7,757 nt of DNA from Anaerolineaceae bacterium (GTDB taxonomy: Bacteria > Chloroflexota > Anaerolineae > Anaerolineales > Anaerolineaceae). This document shows, one piece after another, positions 1-5,319 of the stretch. The notes under the pieces were generated by a model, which saw nothing but the letters and a program-made list of their open reading frames with translations, was not told the origin of the DNA and did not search any database. The stretch's first letter is position 1; each line of letters opens with the position of its first letter. The translations under genes and the position numbers were made by a program. The DNA is taken from NCBI GenBank assembly GCA_014860845.1, contig JACZIY010000429.1, forward strand, positions 1-7,757, read 5' to 3'.

Positions 1-12
1 AGGTCGTTTTCC

Positions 13-41
13 TTGACGATCTATCTGAAATGCGGTATATT
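13..41 (+). promoter_or_regulatory. Sigma-70-type promoter of the tRNA-Arg gene
   Basis: A -35 box TTGACG (13-18) and a -10 box TATATT (36-41) are separated by exactly 17 bp. Each box matches the consensus at five of six positions. Transcription would start near 48, giving a 5' leader of about 13 nt before the tRNA. The position directly ahead of a tRNA gene supports the call. Confidence 0.72.
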
Positions 42-60
42 TTGCGTGCTTATCCAGCAC

Positions 61-134
61 GCCCCGGTAGCTCAATTGGACAGAGTACCTGCTTGCGGAG
101 CAGATGGTTGCAGATTCGAGTTCTGCCCGGGGCA
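61..134 (+). tRNA. tRNA-Arg, anticodon GCG
   Basis: A complete cloverleaf can be folded by eye. The acceptor stem is 61-67 with 127-133 (7 perfect pairs). The D arm pairs GCTC with GAGT around a loop containing GG. The anticodon arm has stem 88-92/100-104 and loop TTGCGGA (93-99), so the anticodon is GCG at 95-97, reading Arg CGC/CGU codons. The variable loop is 5 nt. The T arm is GCAGA/TCTGC with loop TTCGAGT. The discriminator base is A134. The next bases are CAG, so CCA is not encoded and must be added after transcription. The first anticodon-stem pair (C88-A104) is a mismatch. The gene stands alone, with its own promoter and terminator. Confidence 0.95.
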
Positions 135-140
135 CAGAAA

Positions 141-168
141 AACAGATCCCTTTTCGGATCTGTTTTTT
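141..168 (+). terminator. Rho-independent terminator of the tRNA-Arg gene
   Basis: A perfect 9-bp inverted repeat, AACAGATCC (141-149) and GGATCTGTT (156-164), encloses a 6-nt loop CTTTTC. It is followed by a T run to 168, and by a second T run at 171-177. It begins 6 nt after the tRNA and closes the single-gene transcript. Confidence 0.9.
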
Positions 169-195
169 GATTTTTTTGAAAATATTTAATATAAA
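167..195 (+). promoter_or_regulatory. Probable promoter of the URO-D family gene
   Basis: TTGATT (167-172) and TATAAA (190-195) are 17 bp apart, matching the consensus at four and five of six positions. The start would be near 202, giving a leader of about 28 nt with a GAGG ribosome-binding site at 221-224. The region is very AT-rich, so chance matches are possible. The -35 box overlaps the T-tract of the preceding tRNA terminator. Confidence 0.5.
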
Positions 196-229
196 ATAAA
201 CAGAAAACTTTTACCATTTTGAGGTTTAC

Positions 230-1384
230 ATGAACTCTCGAGAACGAATACTAGCCGCCATCAACCACCGAGAAGCAGACAGGATCCCTTTTGATCTTTG
301 CGCTACGTTTACCTCAGGTATTCATGTCAGTGCATACCACCAACTTAGAAAAGCTCTTAATCTACCCCTCTCTGAAAAAGAATATGAATTTTTATGCATT
401 GATGAACAAATTGTTTTAGTCGATGAGCTTTTTAAAAACAAGTTGAATATTGATACCGAAGCCGTGCTACCTGCCAATCCTTCTACGTGGGTGCTCAATA
501 TTGAAGATCGTGATGACAGTCATTTTTTTGTAAACGAATGGAAAATGGGACTGAAAAAGCCAAAAGATGGAGGGTTGTATTATGATGTGGTGGAACATCC
601 ACTTGTATCTGCTGGAATTGACGATTTGAAACGATTTCACTGGCCTGACCCAAAAGACCCTGCTCGCTTTGTTTCACTCGAAGAAGATGTGCAAAAAGCT
701 GCTCAGACTAGGCGCGCAGTCATCATGAACAATTTTTGCGCTGGTATCATTGAAATTTCTGCCTGGTTGATTGGTTATGAGCGCTTATACAGCGGTTTGT
801 TGCTCGAACAAGATTTCATTGAAGCGCTTTTTGATCGCATCCTTGAATTAAAAATGGCTTATTGGGAAACCGTCCTTCAAAAGGTGGGAGAACGCATCGA
901 TGTGGTCGTAGAATCGGATGACCTGGGGGAGCAGCGCCAATTATTGATGTCACCTCGTATTTATCGAAAATTAATCAAACCGCGCCACAAACAATTGTAT
1001 GATCTGATCCATGCTCATACATCAGCCAGGCTATTTCTACATTCTTGTGGTGCAATTTATGATCTGATTCCAGATTTAATCGAGATTGGTGTTGAAATTC
1101 TCAATCCAGTTCAAATTAATGCGCCCAATATGGATTCGGCAAAATTAAAAGCCGAATTTGGCAAAGACCTGGTTTTTTGGGGTGGGGCGGTAAATCCACA
1201 AGCAACCCTAAATCATGGCACACCGCAGGAAGTACGCGATGAAACCCGGCGGAATATTGATAACTTTGCCCCTGGTGGTGGATTTGTCTTTGCGGCTGTT
1301 CACAACATCCAACCCAGCATTCCAACTGAAAACATCTTAGCTATGTGGGAAACACTTCAATCATATGGGGTATATTCCATATAA
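230..1384 (+). CDS. Uroporphyrinogen decarboxylase (URO-D) superfamily protein, methyltransferase-like, not HemE
   Basis: The 384-residue protein opens with an N-terminus typical of the URO-D/MtaA-MtbA superfamily (SRERILAAINHREADRIPFD, 3-22). It lacks the RQAGRY signature of true heme-pathway HemE. The superfamily has a TIM-barrel fold and includes cobalamin-dependent methyltransferases that bind zinc through His-x-Cys...Cys. Here the HxC element is present as HSC at 271-273. The region aligned with the usual third Cys (the PGC motif before P..TP.EN) reads AAVHNIQPSIPTEN (355-368), so His358 may take its place. The ATG at 230 has GAGG 5 nt upstream (221-224). The gene is clearly AT-richer than lysC and thrC: sample 60-nt blocks are 37-42% GC here against 58-60% there. 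Substrate is unknown. Methyl transfer to or from a corrinoid protein is family-based inference, and no corrinoid protein gene is adjacent. Confidence 0.85.
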   Translation: MNSRERILAAINHREADRIPFDLCATFTSGIHVSAYHQLRKALNLPLSEKEYEFLCIDEQIVLVDELFKNKLNIDTEAVLPANPSTWVLNIEDRDDSHFFVNEWKMGLKKPKDGGLYYDVVEHPLVSAGIDDLKRFHWPDPKDPARFVSLEEDVQKAAQTRRAVIMNNFCAGIIEISAWLIGYERLYSGLLLEQDFIEALFDRILELKMAYWETVLQKVGERIDVVVESDDLGEQRQLLMSPRIYRKLIKPRHKQLYDLIHAHTSARLFLHSCGAIYDLIPDLIEIGVEILNPVQINAPNMDSAKLKAEFGKDLVFWGGAVNPQATLNHGTPQEVRDETRRNIDNFAPGGGFVFAAVHNIQPSIPTENILAMWETLQSYGVYSI

Positions 1385-1440
1385 TCATTTTCTATGTACC
1401 ATCTCAAGAAATATGATTTAGAATTCGCATAATTGGTTCC

Positions 1441-1656
1441 CTAGATCTTGACTGTATACCCTAATTTTCCAACAGCTTTTTGAATATCTTCAATTCCAAT
1501 TTTGGAGTCATCAAATTCCACCAGCATACTCAGCTTCTGATAGCTAGCCTGCACCATTCGCACACCCGGCAGATCATCCTCCAGGCCTTCCAGCTTCATC
1601 ACACAAGCCGAACAATGCATATCGGGAATTCGAAATGTCGTTTTTACAATACTCAT
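1441..1656 (-). CDS. Small heavy-metal-associated (HMA) domain protein, CopZ-like copper chaperone
   Basis: This 71-residue protein is a single HMA (ferredoxin-like) domain. The metal-binding MxCxxC motif is MHCSAC at residues 13-18, with C15 and C18 as the expected Cu(I) ligands. The length and the C-terminal GYTVKI are normal for CopZ/Atx1-type chaperones. There is no signal peptide, so it should be cytosolic. Its start codon overlaps the stop of the upstream TauE-cupredoxin gene (ATGA, 1653-1656 on the minus strand). An AGGAGT lies at 1669-1674, somewhat far (12 nt) from the start, so translation is probably coupled to that of the upstream gene. It likely exchanges copper with its partner membrane protein. 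That copper is the metal rests on the motif and the neighbour; other soft metals are possible. I see no terminator in the 56-nt gap to the convergent URO-D gene. Confidence 0.88.
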   Translation of the reverse strand: MSIVKTTFRIPDMHCSACVMKLEGLEDDLPGVRMVQASYQKLSMLVEFDDSKIGIEDIQKAVGKLGYTVKI

Positions 1657-2735
1657 TGGAATTTGATCACTCCTGTGTACATCCCCATCGAGCAGGAATA
1701 TGCCAGGGTGGTGCCAGCTTTTTGAGGTGGGATTTCGATCAGCTTTTCACCGGTGGCATCGAGTAATGCTTTGATATTCAACAAAGGGATAATAAATGAG
1801 CGCGAGCAGGAAATGGTGTTGTTGGTTTTCAAGCGCAGTGTGATGGGAACCCCGGCAGTGGCTAAGCTTTCATACGGGTAATATCCATCATTATTGGCAT
1901 ACACCACCACATCACTACTCACTTCAGGCGTGGCATTTACCGAAACAGAAGGGAAGTTCGCACGGTCATCAATGCGCGGAATGGTGGTGGCATTCACCCG
2001 GCTGGCATTCGTCAGACGGCTGATGGTATACGGAAACCCCAAAATATTCATTCCGGAATCCAGTGAAAGAAAAGCAAAGATCACCAACGCTAACGCCACA
2101 AAGCGCACAAAATACTTCTCCATCATGGCACCTAATTTGGTCGCCAGGTAGGTAAGCAGGAAGAACAACGGGCTGGCTCCCAGAGTGAAGGCAAACATGA
2201 TCAAACCACCCTGGAGAGGGCTACCCGTGCTGACCGCCAACGCCATCATTGTCTGGGTTACACCACACGGGATGAAGACCGTCAATGCACCGAGAAACAA
2301 CGGTGAGAACCAGGTTTCCTGACCTTTGGCTTTTCGCCGGATCCAGCGTCGCATGGCAGGTGGTGGTTCAATATTGAAATAACGAAAAATGGGATGTACA
2401 TTCATCAAACGCATGGCATTCCCCAGCATAAAGATCGCGATCGCAATCTGCAATCCACCACGCATCTGTGGTGTCAGGTCGAATACAGAACCCAATGCCC
2501 CCAGCAGTACGCCAAACAGGGTATAAACAACCAGCTTGGCAATTAAAAATAATACAATCGGTTTTGCCAATGGCAGATTTATTTTTGTGTTCTTTTTCTT
2601 CTTGCTTGAGGATTGTACCTGAGTCTCAATTTGACTGGCTAACGAGCTGGTAAGTAAACCACCTTGAATAGCCATACAACTCAGTCCCCCTGCGGTCAGT
2701 CCGGTAAAAAATACAATCCAAAGGGATGTATCCAT
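1653..2735 (-). CDS. TauE/SafE (UreH/DsbD-like) membrane protein with C-terminal cupredoxin-like domain
   Basis: The 360-residue protein has two parts. Residues 1-226 hold about six hydrophobic segments (roughly 5-25, 58-85, 92-112, 145-170, 175-198, 207-226) of the UreH/TauE-SafE/DsbD type. Conserved-looking intramembrane Cys residues are C20 (GLSC) and C157 (PCG), and a Lys-rich linker lies at 45-51. Residues about 270-360 form a cupredoxin-like beta domain: C310 lies after a TISC strand, and the C-terminal loop YSCSMGMY (346-353) offers C348, M350 and M352 as copper ligands. The topology would place this domain outside the membrane. Database names such as 'sulfite exporter' come from the broad family. 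Copper transport or storage is the better inference here, given the cupredoxin and the coupled HMA chaperone gene. The start is set by AGGAG at 2743-2747, 7 nt from ATG. Confidence 0.85.
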   Translation of the reverse strand: MDTSLWIVFFTGLTAGGLSCMAIQGGLLTSSLASQIETQVQSSSKKKKNTKINLPLAKPIVLFLIAKLVVYTLFGVLLGALGSVFDLTPQMRGGLQIAIAIFMLGNAMRLMNVHPIFRYFNIEPPPAMRRWIRRKAKGQETWFSPLFLGALTVFIPCGVTQTMMALAVSTGSPLQGGLIMFAFTLGASPLFFLLTYLATKLGAMMEKYFVRFVALALVIFAFLSLDSGMNILGFPYTISRLTNASRVNATTIPRIDDRANFPSVSVNATPEVSSDVVVYANNDGYYPYESLATAGVPITLRLKTNNTISCSRSFIIPLLNIKALLDATGEKLIEIPPQKAGTTLAYSCSMGMYTGVIKFQ

Positions 2736-2742
2736 GGTTTTT

Positions 2743-2747
2743 CTCCT
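2743..2747 (-). promoter_or_regulatory. Ribosome-binding site fixing the TauE-cupredoxin start
   Basis: AGGAG on the minus strand lies 7 nt before the ATG at 2735-2733. This supports that start, and the N-terminus then runs straight into the first membrane segment. Confidence 0.8.
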
Positions 2748-2781
2748 GGTGTAACATGACTGAATGGATAAATTATGTCGT

Positions 2782-2790
2782 ATTATATCA
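2782..2790 (-). promoter_or_regulatory. Extended -10 promoter of the copper-handling operon
   Basis: On the minus strand the sequence is TGATATAAT, a perfect extended -10 element (TGnTATAAT), with the -10 box at 2787-2782. Transcription would begin near 2775, leaving a leader of about 40 nt before the ATG at 2735. No good -35 box exists; the -35 region (about 2805-2810) is occupied by a direct repeat. This fits an extended -10 or activator-dependent promoter. Confidence 0.65.
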
Positions 2791-2803
2791 AAAATATTTT
2801 TTT

Positions 2804-2823
2804 ATTATGTAATGATTATGTAA
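2804..2823. repeat. Tandem direct repeat at the -35 region, candidate operator
   Basis: Two exact copies of ATTATGTAA (2804-2812 and 2815-2823) start 11 bp apart, about one helical turn. They overlap the expected -35 region of the TauE-cupredoxin promoter. A partial third copy, ATTATGT, lies at 2772-2778 near the predicted transcription start, 32 bp (about three turns) from the nearest full copy. The spacing suggests a regulator site, but the region is extremely AT-rich and the repeat could be chance. Confidence 0.4.
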
Positions 2824-2851
2824 AAAAATAATCTCTTTTGTAGATAAGGTA

Positions 2852-3709
2852 TCACCCCATAAAACGGCTCAATATAAATGCCACCAACCCGATGGTAGCG
2901 CTGATGTACAATCCCCGCATGGCTTGATGCCCTTCAGCATGGGTTGCAGACTTGAGCAAGCGAACGCCAAAATATAGTATTGCCACATCCATCAAACCAA
3001 TTGGCAGAATGTATGCCAGGCTGGTCTCACCCAACACGACCGGCAGCAGGGATAACAAGATCATCACCACAAATAACATTCCACTGATCTGCAGTGCTGC
3101 CTGTTTTCCATACAGAATCGCCAGCGAGCGCGAGTCACGCTTTTTGTCTCCTTCCATATCCATGGCATCTCCGGCAATCTCTTCCGCCAGATCGAAGACA
3201 AACGCAATGGCACCAAAAATCCAGACCAACGGATTGTCCCCCTCCCCAACACTGATACCCCCCAGGATAAAGGTCATGGCCACATTGGTCGCTACGATCA
3301 GGTTGCCCATCAATCCGCTGGCTTTCAGTTTCCAGTTGTACAGAAAGCCCAGTGTCCACAGCACCAGGCATAATACCAGAACCAGTGGAGAAATCCACCC
3401 CGCAATCAGCAAGGCAATCAAAGCTGTAACCACCCCGAATACAATCGCTTCCGTGGGTGTGACCTTGCCGGATGGGATGGGTTTATGCGGTGTATTGATG
3501 CGGTCAACTTCCAGATCGAACAGGTCATTGAAGATCATGGCTGAGCTGGATAAGAACAATCCCAACCCAAAACCCAACACCAAATCCACTACCGATGGCA
3601 ATCTTCCCAGGGCAATAGTCTCCCCCACCACCACACAGACGCCAGCCGAAATAGGTAACTCCGGGCGGATTAATTGCAGCAAGGCTTTAGCTTTCTCGAT
3701 AAAGGTCAT
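2852..3709 (-). CDS. UbiA-family prenyltransferase, DGGGP synthase-like
   Basis: This 285-residue, very hydrophobic protein has about nine membrane segments, normal for the UbiA superfamily. The first Asp-rich motif is NDLFDLEVD (61-69), followed by RINTPHKPIPSG. The second motif holds D181, D184, D188 and D192 (DAMDMEGDKKRD). These bind the Mg2+-diphosphate of an isoprenoid donor. The NDxFDxExDRIN.P..PIPSG form is typical of proteins named geranylgeranylglycerol-phosphate geranylgeranyltransferase, the archaeal ether-lipid enzyme. Bacterial members may instead act in quinone, chlorophyll or other lipid synthesis, so the substrate is not fixed. The start at 3709 is chosen because AGGAG lies 6 nt upstream (3716-3720). 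The open frame extends to 3955, but that extension would overlap lysC and lacks family character. It has its own promoter and is divergent from lysC. Confidence 0.87.
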   Translation of the reverse strand: MTFIEKAKALLQLIRPELPISAGVCVVVGETIALGRLPSVVDLVLGFGLGLFLSSSAMIFNDLFDLEVDRINTPHKPIPSGKVTPTEAIVFGVVTALIALLIAGWISPLVLVLCLVLWTLGFLYNWKLKASGLMGNLIVATNVAMTFILGGISVGEGDNPLVWIFGAIAFVFDLAEEIAGDAMDMEGDKKRDSRSLAILYGKQAALQISGMLFVVMILLSLLPVVLGETSLAYILPIGLMDVAILYFGVRLLKSATHAEGHQAMRGLYISATIGLVAFILSRFMG

Positions 3710-3715
3710 TCTGTT

Positions 3716-3720
3716 CTCCT
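3716..3720 (-). promoter_or_regulatory. Ribosome-binding site fixing the UbiA-family start
   Basis: AGGAG on the minus strand is 6 nt before the ATG at 3709-3707. It supports this internal ATG over the longer open frame, and it lies downstream of the predicted promoter. Confidence 0.8.
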
Positions 3721-3742
3721 GATCGAATTGATGGATATAGAA

Positions 3743-3769
3743 ATTATATCGATTATTTTCCCGGTTCAA
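3743..3769 (-). promoter_or_regulatory. Probable promoter of the UbiA-family gene
   Basis: On the minus strand a perfect -10 box TATAAT (3748-3743) is preceded by TTGAAC (3769-3764), with a slightly short 15-bp spacer. Transcription would begin near 3736, leaving a leader of about 27 nt that contains the AGGAG site. It is arranged back-to-back with the lysC promoter, whose -35 box begins 22 bp away. Confidence 0.55.
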
Positions 3770-3785
3770 ATCAGTTTTTAGGAAA

Positions 3786-3801
3786 GGCTGGTTGACCAGC
3801 C
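3786..3801. repeat. Palindrome centred on the lysC -35 box, candidate operator
   Basis: GGCTGGT (3786-3792) and ACCAGCC (3795-3801) are perfect inverted copies around a 2-nt centre. The -35 box (3792-3797) sits in the middle. Two more palindromes follow within the promoter: TATGCATA (3803-3810) and ATACGCGTAT (3808-3817), the latter reaching into the -10 box. A dimeric repressor bound here would block RNA polymerase. No regulator gene is present in the window. Confidence 0.5.
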
Positions 3802-3820
3802 CTATGCATACGCGTATAAT
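3792..3820 (+). promoter_or_regulatory. Strong sigma-70-type promoter of the lysC-thrC operon
   Basis: TTGACC (3792-3797) and a perfect TATAAT (3815-3820) are separated by 17 bp. Transcription should start near 3827, giving a leader of about 73 nt to the lysC ATG. That leader is too short and too unstructured for a lysine riboswitch. Confidence 0.78.
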
Positions 3821-3899
3821 CTCCATAATCCTGCTGTAAAGAAAACAACAAATCAAAAAATCAGGATAAATAAAAGATCGAGACGTCCTTGGAGAGCTT

Positions 3900-5318
3900 A
3901 TGAGCACATTGGTGATGAAATTTGGTGGCACCTCAGTCGGTAGTCCTGCAGCCATCCAGCAAACTGCCCAAATTATCCAGAATCACAAATCTGACTGGGA
4001 CAACCTGGTGGTGGTAGTTTCTGCCATGAGTGGTATTACCGATAAATTGATCCGAAGTGCCCGCCTGGCTGCAAATAACGATGGAGTTGGAGCCCGCGGC
4101 ATCATCGAGCAAATTCAAAATCAACACCTGGAGGTCGTCAATACACTGGTTTCGGATCCAGCCGAGAAACAAAACCTGCTGGCTGTCCTGCAGCAACGTC
4201 TGGACGAATTGAGCAGTTATTGCCAGAGTATTCAGGTGCTTGGTGAAGTTACCCCGCGCGGAATGGATGTGATCTCTTCCCTGGGAGAACGTATCAATGC
4301 CCAGATGGTGGCCAGCGTTTTACGCAGCATCGGGACGCCCTCCGAAGCAGTGGAGGCTTCCGAATGCATCATTACCGATCGTACCTTTCAGAACGCTGCC
4401 CCGGATATGCAGCACAGTCGCGAAAAAATACAGTCGACTCTTTCTCCTCTTTTTCAACAGAATTTGGTACCGGTAGTAACCGGTTTTATGGCAGCCACAC
4501 CGGAAGGAGTGATCACCACCCTCGGACGGGGTGGCAGTGATTATACTGCCGCTATCCTGGCAGACTGCCTGGACGCGGACGAAGTCTGGATCTGGACAGA
4601 CGTGGATGGTGTGCTCTCTGCCGATCCGCGTGTGGTACCGGACGCGCGTCCCATCCCTGAGATATCCTTCGCAGAGGTGGGTGAACTGGCTTATTTTGGT
4701 GCCAGAGTGCTACACCCCAAAACCATACGCCCGGTCGTCAGCCGCAATATGCCTTTATGGGTCAAAAACACCTTCAATCCGGATTTTCCGGGTACACGCA
4801 TAACCCAGAATCCCTCGCGGACCCGCGGAGAAATTACCGCCATTTCTATGATAAAAGACCTGAGTATTCTGACCGTTGAAGGACGAGGTATGCTGGGAGT
4901 ACCCGGTATTGCCGCGCGTACCTTTGGGGCCGTCGCCGTTACCGGTGCCAGTGTGTTGATGATTTCGCAATCCTCTTCTGAGCAGTCGATCTGTTTCACC
5001 ATCCCCTCGCAGCATAATGGGGAAGTCATCAAGTCCATCGAGTCTGAAATGGCACTCGAATTGCTACGTGGGGACATCGACCGGGTCTGGGCGCGTGATC
5101 ACGTGGTTATCGTCAGCATCATCGGCTCCGGGATGCGAGAAACCCCAGGTGTCTCAGCCCGTATTTTTGGAGCGCTTGGAAAAAATCTGATCAATGTCAT
5201 CGCCATAGCGCAGGGATCATCTGAATATAGCATCTCTCTGGTCCTGGATCAGGAAGATGCTGTACGTGCTGTGCGTGCCATCCATGCCGAAACAGCTCCC
5301 TCATCCATTGGAGGTTAA
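3900..5318 (+). CDS. lysC: Aspartate kinase (monofunctional, ThrA-type)
   Basis: The enzyme phosphorylates aspartate to 4-phospho-aspartate, the first step toward lysine, threonine and methionine. The 472-residue protein has an N-terminal amino-acid kinase domain with the KFGGTS motif (7-12), [14 protein letters not shown] (118-131), GRGGSDYTA (209-217), and the WTDVDGV...DPR and [11 protein letters not shown] stretches (232-276). Two ACT domains follow, at about 320-390 and 400-465, each with a QSSSE or QGSSE signature (357-361, 438-442). These bind the feedback amino acid. By recall the sequence resembles the kinase half of ThrA-type aspartokinase-homoserine dehydrogenases more than short LysC forms, but it ends before any dehydrogenase domain. 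That and the linked thrC make threonine a likely effector (inference). The ATG at 3900 has GGAG 5 nt upstream. It forms an operon with threonine synthase. Confidence 0.95.
   Translation: MSTLVMKFGGTSVGSPAAIQQTAQIIQNHKSDWDNLVVVVSAMSGITDKLIRSARLAANNDGVGARGIIEQIQNQHLEVVNTLVSDPAEKQNLLAVLQQRLDELSSYCQSIQVLGEVTPRGMDVISSLGERINAQMVASVLRSIGTPSEAVEASECIITDRTFQNAAPDMQHSREKIQSTLSPLFQQNLVPVVTGFMAATPEGVITTLGRGGSDYTAAILADCLDADEVWIWTDVDGVLSADPRVVPDARPIPEISFAEVGELAYFGARVLHPKTIRPVVSRNMPLWVKNTFNPDFPGTRITQNPSRTRGEITAISMIKDLSILTVEGRGMLGVPGIAARTFGAVAVTGASVLMISQSSSEQSICFTIPSQHNGEVIKSIESEMALELLRGDIDRVWARDHVVIVSIIGSGMRETPGVSARIFGALGKNLINVIAIAQGSSEYSISLVLDQEDAVRAVRAIHAETAPSSIGG
5310..5314 (+). promoter_or_regulatory. 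Ribosome-binding site of thrC inside the end of lysC
   Basis: GGAGG lies 5 nt before the ATG at 5320 and within the last codons of lysC. It fixes the thrC start at 5320 rather than at the in-frame upstream ATG at 5257, which lies deep in lysC. Confidence 0.85.
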
Positions 5319-5319
5319 T

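Noticed and set aside
61..230. Attachment site at the tRNA 3' end
   Set aside because: No second copy of the tRNA 3' end and no integrase is seen within the window.
230..1384. Annotation as HemE (uroporphyrinogen decarboxylase of heme synthesis)
   Set aside because: The RQAGRY motif of HemE is absent, and the protein has the HxC element and N-terminus of the methyltransferase-like branch.
2822..2846. Terminator after the UbiA-family gene (short ATCT/AGAT stem followed by seven T on the minus strand)
   Set aside because: The stem is only 4 bp and AT-rich, and could easily be chance in this AT-rich spacer.
2952..3722. 256-codon open frame on the plus strand opposite the UbiA-family gene
   Set aside because: It is a shadow of the prenyltransferase gene: low-complexity Ser/Thr/Pro/Asn-rich translation, no recognisable domain, and fully antisense to a convincing gene.
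3827..3899. Lysine riboswitch or attenuator in the lysC leader
   Set aside because: The leader is only about 73 nt, A-rich, and has no strong hairpin, leader peptide or T-run terminator. ATCCTG/CAGGAT (3828-3833, 3862-3867) is too short and too widely spaced.
3710..3955. Longer UbiA-family reading frame starting at 3955
   Set aside because: It would overlap the lysC start, run through both divergent promoters, and add residues unlike the family. An AGGAG site and a family-like N-terminus point to the ATG at 3709.
5257..5319. Upstream ATG for threonine synthase inside lysC
   Set aside because: There is no suitable ribosome-binding site. The ATG at 5320 has GGAGG at 5 nt and begins the Cys-rich N-terminus expected for the family.
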